From Mucilaginibacter sp. UR6-1 (GTDB lineage Bacteria > Bacteroidota > Bacteroidia > Sphingobacteriales > Sphingobacteriaceae): a stretch of DNA of 64,000 bases. The stretch is from positions 1 through 64,000 of the forward strand of contig NZ_JAJIWP010000003.1 of the NCBI RefSeq assembly GCF_020880975.1, given 5' to 3'. Positions 54,467 to 62,942 of the stretch are shown here, piece by piece. The position numbers and the translations under genes were made by a program. Each line of letters opens with the position of its first letter. The stretch's first letter is position 1. The notes beneath the pieces were generated by a model, which had not been told where the DNA came from, ran no database searches, and saw only the letters and a list, made by a program, of their open reading frames with translations.

Positions 54467-54518
54467 AATCCAGGGATACCGGTAAATTTGTTATTATAAG
54501 GGCTTTTACCGATAGTAG

Positions 54519-54552
54519 CAAAGCTAAATTAGTTATTATAAAGTTTATGCAA
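54519..54552 (-). promoter_or_regulatory. Bacteroidota-type promoter of the ebo operon
   Basis: On the minus strand TTG (54552-54550) and TAGCTTTG (54526-54519) are 23 bp apart, at the long end of the accepted spacing. The leader to the TMEM220-like ATG would be about 45 bases. Confidence 0.55.
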
Positions 54553-54583
54553 TGTAATTATTCATAAATGTTACATGGCGGTT

Positions 54584-54591
54584 TATATTTG
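54584..54591 (+). promoter_or_regulatory. Possible -7 element of the beta-lactamase gene
   Basis: TATATTTG (54584-54591) is a perfect TAnnTTTG. It sits just before ATG 54596, so transcription would start at or next to that codon and the mRNA would be nearly leaderless. It excludes the upstream ATG at 54575. No clear -33 element is seen. Confidence 0.4.
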
Positions 54592-54595
54592 CGTT

Positions 54596-55471
54596 ATGCT
54601 ACACTCCCTGTTAAAAACAACCCTGCTTATTGCCCTATTTGCCTTTACTGCATTCTCGGCATCAGCACAAAAAGTAATTGAGCCCAAAGATACGCCTGCC
54701 GAATGGTCAAAGCCATATCAGCCGTTCCGCATTGCGGGTAACCTGTATTATGTGGGTACTTATGATCTGGCGAGCTACCTTGTCGTAACACCTAAGGGAA
54801 ACATCCTGATCAACACCGGATTGGCTAACTCTGCTGATATAATAAAAAAGAATATCGCTACCCTGGGTTTTAAGTTTAAGGATATAAAAATACTGCTCAC
54901 CACCCAGGCCCATTATGATCACTTAGGGGCCATGGCTGCCGTTAAAAAGCAAACAGGCGCTAAAATGATGGTTGATGAGGCCGACGCGCAGGTAATGGCC
55001 GATGGCGGTAGCAGTGACTATGCTTTAGGTAATGGCGTTAGTACCTACGTGCCTATTAAAGCCGACAGGATATTGCACGATAAGGATAGCATTATATTGG
55101 GAGATACAAAACTAACTATGTTGCACCACCCCGGGCATACCAAGGGCTCATGCAGCTTTTTGCTGGATGTAAAGGATGCGGTGCGCACTTACCGCGTGCT
55201 GATAGCTAACATGCCAAGCATCGTAACCGAAAAGAAATTTGGCGAGGTGAGCGAATACCCGGCTATTGAAAAGGATTATGCTTACACTTTTGATGCTATG
55301 AAGAAGCTTTCGTTTGATATATGGGTGTCATCTCACGCCAGTCAGTTTAACTTGCATACCAAACACAAACCCGGCGATACGTATAACCCGGCAGCTTTTA
55401 TTGATCTGAAAGGCTATGATACTTACCTTGCCGAACTGGATGTGGAGTTTAAAAAGAAAAGGGCAGAGTGA
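54596..55471 (+). CDS. Subclass B3 metallo-beta-lactamase, GOB-like
   Basis: Starting at ATG 54596 the protein has 291 residues and a signal peptide (ends near SASAQ, residue 25); an ATG at 54575 is open but adds nothing family-like. The zinc site reads TTQAHYDHLG: Gln104, His106, Asp108, His109, with His181 in HHPGH and His247 in SSHASQ. Gln in place of the first His of HxHxDH (Q116 in standard numbering) and Met in IANMPSI (M221) are the features of GOB enzymes from Elizabethkingia. Long blocks such as LLHHPGHTKGSCSF-like sequence are also GOB-like. It probably hydrolyses beta-lactams including carbapenems in the periplasm, but this is unproven for this protein. Confidence 0.9.
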   Translation: MLHSLLKTTLLIALFAFTAFSASAQKVIEPKDTPAEWSKPYQPFRIAGNLYYVGTYDLASYLVVTPKGNILINTGLANSADIIKKNIATLGFKFKDIKILLTTQAHYDHLGAMAAVKKQTGAKMMVDEADAQVMADGGSSDYALGNGVSTYVPIKADRILHDKDSIILGDTKLTMLHHPGHTKGSCSFLLDVKDAVRTYRVLIANMPSIVTEKKFGEVSEYPAIEKDYAYTFDAMKKLSFDIWVSSHASQFNLHTKHKPGDTYNPAAFIDLKGYDTYLAELDVEFKKKRAE

Positions 55472-55565
55472 TGGTAAACTGCTATGCCTGCCTGCAGCAT
55501 AGTACAAGTGTTGATTTTACGGTGATTTGTCGTTCAAAGGCAAAATAATTATGGTTGCCATATGA

Positions 55566-55595
55566 CAAAATTAAATGTTTAACCATTTAATTTTG
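55566..55595 (+). promoter_or_regulatory. Nitroreductase promoter element inside a perfect inverted repeat
   Basis: CAAAATTAAATG (55566-55577) is repeated inverted as CATTTAATTTTG (55584-55595), a perfect 12-bp dyad with a six-base centre. Its right end contains TAATTTTG (55588-55595), a perfect -7 element. A repressor bound here would block transcription of the nitroreductase gene at 55622. Confidence 0.65.
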
Positions 55596-55621
55596 GCCGC
55601 ACAATAAAACGTAAAATCACT

Positions 55622-56254
55622 ATGAGTTTAATAAAAAATTTGAACTGGCGTTATGCCACCAAAAAAATGAACGGAGCTGTAGTTCCGCAGGAGAAACTGG
55701 ATTATATATTGGATGCCGCCCATTTGGCACCATCATCATCAGGCTTACAGCCTTATAAAATATTTGTAATATCTGACCGCGAGGTGCTGGCTAAAATAAG
55801 AGCTATCGCTTTTGATCAAAGCCAGATAACCGATTGTTCACACCTGCTGGTTTTTGCCGCATGGGATAAGTACACGTATGATCGTATGGGAGAAGTGTTT
55901 AAACGTACCGTGCAGGAGCGTGGGCTGCCTGATGATGCAATGAATGCTTACCTTGACAGAGTTTGGAGTACGTATGAACCATTAGGCCAGGAATGGCATG
56001 CTGCACACGCTGCTAAGCAATCATATATAGCTTTAGGTTTGGCCATAGCCGCCGCTGCCGAACAAAAGGTAGATGCTACACCAATGGAAGGGTTTTTACA
56101 TGAGCAGCTTGATGAAATATTAGGCTTAGCCGGGCAAGGGCTGAAAAGTGTTACCCTATTGCCTTTAGGCTACCGCGATGAAGCTAACGACTGGCTGGTG
56201 AACCTGAAAAAGGTACGTACCCCTGTTGAAGAGTTTATTACTGAGGTTAAATAA
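55622..56254 (+). CDS. Nitroreductase family NAD(P)H-dependent oxidoreductase
   Basis: A 210-residue FMN enzyme of the NfsB type. The FMN-binding start WRYATKKMNG with AHLAPSSSGLQPYKIFVI (Ser-rich phosphate-binding loop) and the C-terminal VTLLPLGYRDEANDWL are characteristic. It reduces nitroaromatics, quinones or similar substrates in vitro; the natural substrate is unknown. The start follows a promoter that lies in a perfect dyad, suggesting control by a local repressor such as a MarR or HxlR protein (none is encoded nearby). It ends at a bidirectional terminator. Confidence 0.92.
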   Translation: MSLIKNLNWRYATKKMNGAVVPQEKLDYILDAAHLAPSSSGLQPYKIFVISDREVLAKIRAIAFDQSQITDCSHLLVFAAWDKYTYDRMGEVFKRTVQERGLPDDAMNAYLDRVWSTYEPLGQEWHAAHAAKQSYIALGLAIAAAAEQKVDATPMEGFLHEQLDEILGLAGQGLKSVTLLPLGYRDEANDWLVNLKKVRTPVEEFITEVK

Positions 56255-56271
56255 GCAAATACCTTATAAAT

Positions 56272-56310
56272 AAAAACGGAGCGCCCGCATTATTGCGGCG
56301 CTCCGTTTTT
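56272..56310. terminator. Bidirectional terminator between nitroreductase and OmpA lipoprotein genes
   Basis: AAAAACGGAGCGCC (56272-56285) and GGCGCTCCGTTTTT (56297-56310) form a perfect 14-bp stem with T5 on either strand, so it can end both convergent transcripts. Confidence 0.92.
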
Positions 56311-56327
56311 GTTTTAGTATAAAAGTA

Positions 56328-56858
56328 TTACTGTTTTTTGATCTCAACACGGCGGTTAAGCGCACGGCTTGCCTCGTCAGTATTGCTTGATATTGGTTTG
56401 CTTTCGCCAAAACCTTTAACAGTAAGCCTGTTGGCGCTTATGCCACTGTTGGTAAGGTAAGTTTTTACCGAGTTGGCACGCTCAACTGATAGGTCCATAT
56501 TGTGTTTCTCTGAACCTTCGGCTGATGAATGGCCATCCAGCATAAATGATACCGCGTCATCCTTTTTCATTTCGGCAACGGCCTTGTCAAGCAGCGCGTA
56601 CGAGTCGGTTTTCAGTATACCTGAGTTAAATTCGAACTGTATGTTGCTAAAATTATAGTTTGGCGCTGCCGGCGGCGGTGGCGGAGCCGGGGTTTCTTCT
56701 TTTACGGGCGGTGGCGGCGGCGGAGTAGCAGGTTTTTCAACCGGCGGTTTTGGCGGCGGTGGCGGCGCTACTACGGCTTTCTTTGATTTACAGGCCGGCA
56801 TTGCTGCTACCGAAGCGGCAATAAGCAAAATGCTGCCATATTGTTTTAGTGACTTCAT
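56328..56858 (-). CDS. OmpA-family Pal-like lipoprotein
   Basis: A 176-residue protein: lipoprotein signal (AAMPACKSK, lipobox Cys at about residue 23), a proline-rich linker (about 30-68, strings of five to six prolines alternating with Lys, Glu and Ala) and an OmpA C-terminal domain (about 70-175). NMDLSVERANSVKTYL is the peptidoglycan-binding motif. It tethers the outer membrane to peptidoglycan. The proline linker is long relative to E. coli Pal. It is encoded downstream of the PorP/SprF gene (95 bp), a partnership often seen in Bacteroidota. Confidence 0.9.
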   Translation of the reverse strand: MKSLKQYGSILLIAASVAAMPACKSKKAVVAPPPPPKPPVEKPATPPPPPPVKEETPAPPPPPAAPNYNFSNIQFEFNSGILKTDSYALLDKAVAEMKKDDAVSFMLDGHSSAEGSEKHNMDLSVERANSVKTYLTNSGISANRLTVKGFGESKPISSNTDEASRALNRRVEIKKQ

Positions 56859-56953
56859 TGTTAAAGAAATAGTTTAAAGTTGAAAACGGGTTTTTACAGG
56901 CATTTATTGCCGCCGCCTAAGTTAAAGGTTTTGTATAAAGTATCTAACATAGC

Positions 56954-57958
56954 TTAAAAACTTCTTTGCGGGCACTTTACATTGTAAGTATTGTTGAGCA
57001 TTATGCCGATCACAATTTCGTGCGAGCCCTTGCTTACCGCGTTGAGGCTGGACGTAGTAATATCGTACGAATATCCAACATTGATAAGCGAGCTCAGGTT
57101 AAAGCCCGCCAATATGCCAAACGAATCATTTTTACGGTAAGAGCCGCCCACCCAAAAATCATCGCGAAACGCGAGTTTCATATTTACATCATAGGTAGTA
57201 GGGGCGGGGTCAATAAATTTTACCAGTACTGAGGGCAGCAGGGTCAAATCATCCGTCATGTATAAACGCAGGCCACCGGTAAATAAAAAATGCGGCACGG
57301 TTTTACTTTGATTATAGCTGGATGAAAAGATGCTTTGCGATAGTGCTTGCTGTACCGAAAAGCCTGTATAATAGTTAGGCCCATAAAGTAACACGCCCGC
57401 GCTAACATCAGGGTTCCATTTGCTGTTATTACCATTGTTAATGGCCGGGTCTATCGGGTTTTCAACCGTGATCTCTGAGCTGTTTATGGAGTACTGGTTA
57501 ACTCCCGCTGTTATACCTACCGCCAGGTTTGAGGTTGGCGATAAACCTAAGTGATAAGCATAGCTGCCCGCGATAGTATTTTGTGATATAAGTCCGGCTT
57601 TATCAGTAATGAGTTGCAGGCCTATGCCGTGGTGTGGTTCGGCTGCCATGTAAGTGCGCAGGTACGATCGTTCATTTGGGTTGCCGCTGCCTGCGCCGCC
57701 ATTTAAAAAATTTTCTCCTAAAGGGGCGTTTATGGTAAGGTAAGTAGTTTTTGGCGCGCCATCAAGGCCTGTCCACTGGCTGCGGTGGCCCAATTTAAGG
57801 TCTACATAATTTTCAATACCCGCAAAAGCCGGGTTAACCAGGTAGTTATTAAAAGGGTATTGTGTGTACTGTGGTTTTTGCTGTGCCTGCACGCATACCA
57901 TTAATAATAGCAAAATGCCGGTTAAAACAGGAGTAATATAGCGTGATAAAGCCGACAA
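56954..57958 (-). CDS. PorP/SprF family outer membrane protein
   Basis: A 334-residue protein with signal peptide (to about residue 26, VQAQQ) and the family hallmark PFNNYLVNPAFAGIENYVDLKLGHRSQWTG, followed by beta-barrel strands. PorP/SprF proteins help the type IX secretion system export or anchor large adhesins such as SprB. The start codon is TTG (57958); no ATG gives a complete signal peptide. No giant adhesin or gldJ-like partner lies next to it, only the small OmpA lipoprotein, so it is an orphan member whose cargo is elsewhere. Confidence 0.9.
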   Translation of the reverse strand: MSALSRYITPVLTGILLLLMVCVQAQQKPQYTQYPFNNYLVNPAFAGIENYVDLKLGHRSQWTGLDGAPKTTYLTINAPLGENFLNGGAGSGNPNERSYLRTYMAAEPHHGIGLQLITDKAGLISQNTIAGSYAYHLGLSPTSNLAVGITAGVNQYSINSSEITVENPIDPAINNGNNSKWNPDVSAGVLLYGPNYYTGFSVQQALSQSIFSSSYNQSKTVPHFLFTGGLRLYMTDDLTLLPSVLVKFIDPAPTTYDVNMKLAFRDDFWVGGSYRKNDSFGILAGFNLSSLINVGYSYDITTSSLNAVSKGSHEIVIGIMLNNTYNVKCPQRSF

Positions 57959-58042
57959 TTAAGTTAATTAAACTGGTAAATAAAAGGTGCTGTCCAATTT
58001 AATAATTAAAAGTTGATGGATGCAAGTAAATGCCTTAGTTTG

Positions 58043-58603
58043 TTACAATTGGCTTTCAAACAACATGGTTTTTACTTTGAGCACTGCGGCTACCGTCATG
58101 CTGTCGGTTATTTCGCCACGGCAAACCATTTGGTAAACAGCATCAAAAGGTAGCTTTTTTATTACTAACTGTTCAGTTTCTTCGGGCTCGGGTTCAAACT
58201 GCTCCAGGTTACGAGCAAGGTAAATAATGGCCAGTTCATCGCTAACGGAATTGGAGAGATGCATGCGTTGTATCTCTGTCCACTCGGCCGCCTTCAGGCC
58301 GGTTTCTTCCAATAGTTCCCGCTTAGCGGAATCCAGAGGATCAATACCGATCACTCCTCCACCCTCGGGCATCTCCCAGCTATACTGCTCCAACGGGAAA
58401 CGGTACTGCCCAACCAGGTAGGTATTCATCTCGGCATCCAGCGGTAAAACACCTATAGCCAGGTTCTTAAAACGTACCTTGCCATAAATGCCGGGATTGC
58501 CGGCCGGGTTGAGTACCTGGTATTCGGTTACGTTTATCCAGGGGTTATCGTATTTTTCATCATGCCCGGTTATGGTCCAGGGGTTTAAGGTAGGGTTTGC
58601 CAT
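58043..58603 (-). CDS. NUDIX hydrolase, ADP-ribose pyrophosphatase-like
   Basis: A 186-residue enzyme. The Nudix box reads GGGVIGIDPLDSAKRELLEE then TGL: the REUxEExGU half is intact, but the first Glu of the consensus (GX5E) is replaced by Ile. The preceding WEMPEG is typical of ADP-ribose/sugar-nucleotide pyrophosphatases. It probably cleaves ADP-ribose or another nucleotide sugar. The missing Glu is not the main catalytic one. It is a single gene, 84 bp upstream of the PorP gene on the same strand. Confidence 0.9.
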   Translation of the reverse strand: MANPTLNPWTITGHDEKYDNPWINVTEYQVLNPAGNPGIYGKVRFKNLAIGVLPLDAEMNTYLVGQYRFPLEQYSWEMPEGGGVIGIDPLDSAKRELLEETGLKAAEWTEIQRMHLSNSVSDELAIIYLARNLEQFEPEPEETEQLVIKKLPFDAVYQMVCRGEITDSMTVAAVLKVKTMLFESQL

Positions 58604-58653
58604 TAGGGGTAAATATAATGGTTTGTGCTGTTTATCCCCGCGGTTACAATAAT

Positions 58654-58956
58654 TTAATACCGGCTCAGTATCTTCCTGTCTACATAAAAAGTGCCAAATG
58701 GAATAATGCAGGCTAATAAAACCTTCCAGGTGGTTTCGCTGAATTTCCAGCGCAGCTCAATACCGGCGCTGATAGTGTTCACTACAAATAGCAGGAACAA
58801 CACACCATGCACCGGGCCAATGGCTTTTACCCATGAGGCATCATTAAAAATGTATTTAACAGGCATGGCAACAAAAACCAATACAATTAATGATAGTCCC
58901 TCAAGCAGGGCAAGCAGCCGCAGGCGGCCAATGTTTGTGTTTAACTGTTTAAGCAT
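58654..58956 (-). CDS. DUF3817 membrane protein
   Basis: A 100-residue protein with three helices (about 15-32, 45-62, 75-92). RLLALLEGLSLIVLVFVAMPVKY and GPVHGVLFLLFVVNT carry the Glu-Gly and His-Gly motifs of the DUF3817 family, whose function is unknown. It starts four bases after the stop of the next membrane protein gene, with which it is co-transcribed. Confidence 0.85.
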   Translation of the reverse strand: MLKQLNTNIGRLRLLALLEGLSLIVLVFVAMPVKYIFNDASWVKAIGPVHGVLFLLFVVNTISAGIELRWKFSETTWKVLLACIIPFGTFYVDRKILSRY

Positions 58957-58960
58957 AAAT

Positions 58961-59425
58961 TTAAAATGTGCGTAAAAGCGGCCTTTGTGCCAGTGGCGAA
59001 AAAGGCCAGGGTATACTGATGAGGATTATAATAAGAGCGATGGTAAACCACAAGGCCATGGTGCTGAATTTTTGCTGGTCGGTTTGGCGGCGTTTGGCTA
59101 CTGATGAACCTACGGTAATGATAATGACAGCGAGCGTCATCATACCGATATGTATCATGCCGAAAAACAAATAGGGCAGTTGTTTTATCGCCTCGTGGTA
59201 ATGCTGCCTGAAGTATAGTATAAACGGACTGTTAAAGTAAAGCACAAAACCTATGGCAAGCTGTACATGAGCAATAGTGGCCGTAATATGGCGCAGTTTG
59301 TCATCAGCAGTGGTAAACAGGCGTTTGCCCGGCAGGCCACGCAAGGCGTTAACTATGGCATAAAGTAACGAGGCAAGCACCAGCCAGCGCATTGCCGAAT
59401 GCAAAAAAATAAGTATGGCGTACAT
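58961..59425 (-). CDS. Hypothetical four-helix membrane protein
   Basis: A 154-residue protein with four hydrophobic segments (about 5-25, 45-65, 85-108, 122-145) and conserved-looking His residues in FLHSAMRWL, LRHITATIAHVQL and FFGMIHIGMM at helix positions. Such spaced intramembrane His residues suggest haem binding as in cytochrome b561-like proteins, but this is a guess. It forms a two-gene operon with the DUF3817 gene, four bases apart. Confidence 0.7.
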   Translation of the reverse strand: MYAILIFLHSAMRWLVLASLLYAIVNALRGLPGKRLFTTADDKLRHITATIAHVQLAIGFVLYFNSPFILYFRQHYHEAIKQLPYLFFGMIHIGMMTLAVIIITVGSSVAKRRQTDQQKFSTMALWFTIALIIILISIPWPFSPLAQRPLLRTF

Positions 59426-59491
59426 GGTTAATATTTACGCAGCAAATTTCAACATTTAAGCAGCCGGTAGATAGGATGCATCAGGCCAACA

Positions 59492-60388
59492 TCAGCATTT
59501 ATCAATCGCGCGGTAGGCGGATGGGGTAACGCCTTCATAGCGTTTAAACAAACGTGTAAAGTAGGATGGATCATCAAGGCCGATACTGTGGGCTATTTCG
59601 CTAATGCTTAGGGTAGTTTGTATAAGCAATACTCTTGCCTCGGCAATTATGGCCTCATCTATCCATACCGACGGCGATTTTTGTGTAGCGTTCCTGATTA
59701 TCTTATTGAGATGATTAGCGGAAATATGGAGCATCGCGGCATAATCAGTTACCAGTTTATGGGTACGAAAATAAGTGAAAACCAATTCTTTGAATTTATT
59801 TACCAAGCTGTTTGGCCGTGTATTGCCCTGAGTTAGCAACGGGGTGTATGCCCGGTTTATCTCGGTCAGCAAACTTAGCAGATAAGGTTGCAGTACATCG
59901 ATGTTACTTAGTTTATTTTTGCTGTATTCGGCAACAAGGCGTTTAAACAACTGGTATATGTAGCGGCCTGTTTCGGCATCGGGTTTAATAAGCGGGTTTC
60001 CCCATATTTTTAAAAACTCAAAGCTGTGTAAAAGTTCGGCACTGCCAAATTTACCTGTTAACAAGCTATCATTAAAGTTGCAGATGTAACCTTTGTTAAT
60101 ATCACCGGGGGCGAATGAAAATACCTGCCCGGCGGCAACAACCAGCATTTGGTTAGTCCCAATAGTATAATTATTATTACCTACACCCATGTTGGCTTCG
60201 CCTTCGGTAATGTATAACAATGAGTGCGATGTTGCCCGTATTGCAGGCACCGGCCGCGCCAAATGCTTATACATATCCTCAACGGGTAATACAAAAAAGT
60301 TACCGGCAAGTGCCTTCATTTCCTCAACGGGCATAAAGCGCGAGGTAAAGGCCAGCGGATCATAAGTATTTATTCGGGTTGATGACAT
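59492..60388 (-). CDS. AraC-family transcriptional regulator
   Basis: Starting at ATG 60388 (MSSTRINTYDPLAF) the protein has 298 residues; the frame is open to 60424 but that extension is not family-like. The N-terminal cupin-like sensing domain (about 30-150) is followed by two helix-turn-helix motifs (MLHISANHLNKIIRNATQ and ISEIAHSIGLDDPSYFTRLF, then FKRYEGVTPSAYR). It probably controls a distant or adjacent operon in response to a small effector. No neighbouring gene is an obvious target. The small membrane protein operon lies downstream on the same strand. Confidence 0.9.
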   Translation of the reverse strand: MSSTRINTYDPLAFTSRFMPVEEMKALAGNFFVLPVEDMYKHLARPVPAIRATSHSLLYITEGEANMGVGNNNYTIGTNQMLVVAAGQVFSFAPGDINKGYICNFNDSLLTGKFGSAELLHSFEFLKIWGNPLIKPDAETGRYIYQLFKRLVAEYSKNKLSNIDVLQPYLLSLLTEINRAYTPLLTQGNTRPNSLVNKFKELVFTYFRTHKLVTDYAAMLHISANHLNKIIRNATQKSPSVWIDEAIIAEARVLLIQTTLSISEIAHSIGLDDPSYFTRLFKRYEGVTPSAYRAIDKC

Positions 60389-60463
60389 ATTGAAACAGGC
60401 ACCAACAAAAATAGCGACAGGCATTGCCCGTCGCTATCTCAATAAAATTTTATTACCGTTAAA

Positions 60464-61714
60464 TTACAGGCCGAAGGCAGTTTTTACCGCGTCAACATAG
60501 TCCAGTTTTTCCCAGGTAAACAGTTCAACCTCTTTAGTTACCGATTTGCCATCGTGGCTAACAAAGGTTTTGCTTACGGTTTGGCTCTCTTTACCAAAGT
60601 GGCCATAAGCTGCGGTTTCGCTGTAAATAGGGTTGCGTAATTTAAAGCGTGTTTCAATCGCGTATGGGCGCATATCAAATATAGCTTCAACTTTTTTGGC
60701 TATCTCGCCATCGTTAACACTTACTTTGCTGGTTCCGTAAGTGTTTATGTAAATGCCCATAGGTTGCGCCACACCAATAGCGTACGATACCTGTACCAAT
60801 ACCTCGCTGCAAACACCGGCAGCTACCAGGTTTTTAGCAATATGGCGGGTAGCGTAAGCGGCTGAGCGGTCAACCTTTGATGGATCTTTACCCGAAAAAG
60901 CGCCACCGCCGTGCGCGCCTTTGCCGCCATAGGTATCAACAATGATCTTACGACCGGTCAGGCCTGTATCGCCATGCGGGCCGCCGATAACGAATTTGCC
61001 TGTAGGGTTAATATGGAATTTGATGCCATCATTAAACAAATGGGCGTATTTTGGATATTTAGCCTTAACACGGGGTATAAGTATACCTATAATATCCTTA
61101 CGTATTTTAGCCAGCATGGCTTCTTCGCTGTCAAAATCATCGTGCTGGGTTGATATTACGATAGAGTCGATACGGATCGGCTGATTATCATCGCTATACT
61201 CCAGCGTAACCTGCGATTTTGCATCAGGCCTCAAATACTTTATCTCGCTGTTTTCACGGCGGATAGCTGCCAGTTCAATCAGCAGCGCATGTGCCAGATC
61301 GAGCGCCAATGGCATGTAATTATCGGTTTCGCTGGTGGCGTAACCAAACATCATACCCTGATCGCCGGCGCCCTGGTCTTCCTTGTTTTGGCGCTCAACA
61401 CCCTGGTTAATATCAGGAGATTGCTCGTGAATGGCCGAGAACACACCGCACGAGTTACCATCAAACATATACTCGCCTTTGGTATAACCAATTTGGTTAA
61501 TTACATCGCGTGCAATTTTTTGAACGTCTAAATACGCTTTTGATTTTACCTCGCCGGCCAAAACAACCTGCCCTGTGGTAACCAAAGTTTCGCAGGCTAC
61601 TTTTGATTCGGCATCAAAAGCCAGGAATTGATCGATCAGCGCGTCTGATATCTGGTCAGCAACTTTATCAGGGTGCCCCTCTGATACGGATTCTGAAGTG
61701 AATAAATATGGCAT
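60464..61714 (-). CDS. metK: S-adenosylmethionine synthetase
   Basis: Starting at ATG 61714 ([21 protein letters not shown]) the enzyme has 416 residues. The frame runs open a further 99 codons upstream, but that part is random, contains the riboswitch sequence and lies outside the family. [30 protein letters not shown] and [20 protein letters not shown] are the classical substrate-binding motifs. It forms S-adenosylmethionine from methionine and ATP. A SAM-II-like riboswitch in the leader (61795-61857) suggests feedback control by its product. Confidence 0.96.
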   Translation of the reverse strand: MPYLFTSESVSEGHPDKVADQISDALIDQFLAFDAESKVACETLVTTGQVVLAGEVKSKAYLDVQKIARDVINQIGYTKGEYMFDGNSCGVFSAIHEQSPDINQGVERQNKEDQGAGDQGMMFGYATSETDNYMPLALDLAHALLIELAAIRRENSEIKYLRPDAKSQVTLEYSDDNQPIRIDSIVISTQHDDFDSEEAMLAKIRKDIIGILIPRVKAKYPKYAHLFNDGIKFHINPTGKFVIGGPHGDTGLTGRKIIVDTYGGKGAHGGGAFSGKDPSKVDRSAAYATRHIAKNLVAAGVCSEVLVQVSYAIGVAQPMGIYINTYGTSKVSVNDGEIAKKVEAIFDMRPYAIETRFKLRNPIYSETAAYGHFGKESQTVSKTFVSHDGKSVTKEVELFTWEKLDYVDAVKTAFGL

Positions 61715-61794
61715 AAAAATCTTTAAATAAATATAATGTAAACAACCGGAAAGATGGGGGCGATAAAACGGAAACCCGGTAAAAAAAGGAGCAA

Positions 61795-61857
61795 ACTTTA
61801 GCACTTTATTTACGTGGTTGCAATTCGCCGCGGTGAGGCAGCTTAAATCAGTCCACT
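61795..61857 (-). ncRNA. SAM-II-like riboswitch in the metK leader
   Basis: On the minus strand the leader contains, in order, GTGG (61856-61853), CTGATTTAA (61851-61843), TTGCAA (61823-61818), CCAC (61817-61814) and GCTAAAG (61802-61796). These are the conserved blocks of SAM-II riboswitches: stem P1 (GTGG/CCAC), the U-rich loop that binds S-adenosylmethionine and the 3' pseudoknot strand ending in GCUAAA. The loop is longer than in proteobacterial examples because of an added small stem (GCTGC/GCGGC, with one G-U pair). The position, about 80 bases ahead of metK, which makes the ligand, strongly supports the call. Confidence 0.8.
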
Positions 61858-61903
61858 TTCGGGCGGCTAAAATAAAACAATTTTTACAAAGCCGAAAATA
61901 ACT

Positions 61904-61911
61904 TACTTTTG
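61904..61911 (+). promoter_or_regulatory. -7 promoter element of the lipid kinase gene
   Basis: TACTTTTG (61904-61911) is a perfect TAnnTTTG. The -33 element is poor (T-rich near 61881). Transcription would start near 61918, about 14 bases before the TTG start codon at 61932. Confidence 0.5.
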
Positions 61912-61931
61912 ACCCGCTTAAATACAGGTTA

Positions 61932-62879
61932 TTGAAAAAGAAAGTTTTATTTATTGTGAACCCGGTTTCGGGAGGTAAGAAGAAGGATGGGGTGCCGCAA
62001 CTTATACGCAACTATCTTGACACGGCCCTGTTTGATGCCACGTTTAGTTTTAGCGAGGGTATTACCCATGCGCGCGAGCTGGCTAAGCAAGCCATAGGGC
62101 AGTATGATGTTGTTGTTGCCGTGGGCGGCGATGGTACGGTAAACGAGGTAGCATCAGCCATAGTTAACAGCGATACCGCTTTGGGCATTATCCCTTTCGG
62201 TTCGGGCAACGGGCTGTCGCGCTTTTTAGGCATACCTATGGATGTACGCGGCGCGGTTGAAACTTTCAATAAAACACGTGTTGAAACCATCGATTCGGCC
62301 TTGTTTAACGGGCAACCCTTTTTTAATATGGCCGGTTTGGGTTTTGATGCCCATATAAGCAATGTTTTTGCGCAAGGTAAAAATGCCAAAAAGCGTGGCT
62401 TTTACAGTTACTTTAAATCATCGGTACAGGAAATCCTGAACTATAAATCACAATCGTACCATATAGCTATTGATGGGCGCGAGTACGATAGGGAAGCCTT
62501 TATGCTGAGCTTTGCCAATTCATCGCAGTTCGGCAATAATGCTCACGTATCGCCCAAAGCCTCGGTGCAGGATGGTATGCTGGATGTTTGCGTGGTAAAA
62601 CCCTTCCCGTTATATAAATTTCCGGAGATGGCGCTGCGCATGTTCAATAAAACGGCAGATAAGTCGCCCTACGTCGAGATCATCCGTGGTAAGCGCATCC
62701 ATGTAACCCGTACAGGCCAGGGCCCTGCGCATTTGGATGGCGAGCCGCAAATAATTGGTACCGATGCCGAAATAAACATTATACCGCGCTCGTTAAACGT
62801 AATAGTAGGCGAGGGATTTGTAAAGGGCGATGATACCAAAAGTACCTGGGGTACTTTAGTAACCAGCAATAATAATTAA
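61932..62879 (+). CDS. Diacylglycerol/lipid kinase family protein (YegS/BmrU type)
   Basis: A 315-residue kinase with the catalytic signature [18 protein letters not shown] (about residues 58-75) and the ATP loop [12 protein letters not shown] near the N-terminus; [15 protein letters not shown] follows. It phosphorylates diacylglycerol, undecaprenol-like or sphingoid lipids; the exact substrate is unknown. The start codon is TTG, since no ATG or GTG is available and the conserved N-terminal strand (KKVLFIVNP) begins directly. It is divergent from metK; its promoter lies beside the riboswitch. Confidence 0.92.
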   Translation: MKKKVLFIVNPVSGGKKKDGVPQLIRNYLDTALFDATFSFSEGITHARELAKQAIGQYDVVVAVGGDGTVNEVASAIVNSDTALGIIPFGSGNGLSRFLGIPMDVRGAVETFNKTRVETIDSALFNGQPFFNMAGLGFDAHISNVFAQGKNAKKRGFYSYFKSSVQEILNYKSQSYHIAIDGREYDREAFMLSFANSSQFGNNAHVSPKASVQDGMLDVCVVKPFPLYKFPEMALRMFNKTADKSPYVEIIRGKRIHVTRTGQGPAHLDGEPQIIGTDAEINIIPRSLNVIVGEGFVKGDDTKSTWGTLVTSNNN

Positions 62880-62942
62880 CCATATTATTATCTGATAAGC
62901 GCTGAACAATTTGCCGCCTGTTATTGTAACCTTATACATAGC

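Noticed and set aside
54560..54580. TGTTACATGGCGGTTT upstream of the beta-lactamase as another activator site
   Set aside because: It matches only the first half of the 16-bp consensus and has no partner 22 bp away.
61715..62011. N-terminal extension of 99 codons on MetK
   Set aside because: MetK proteins begin at [17 protein letters not shown]; the extension is random-looking and would cover the riboswitch, so the start is at 61714.
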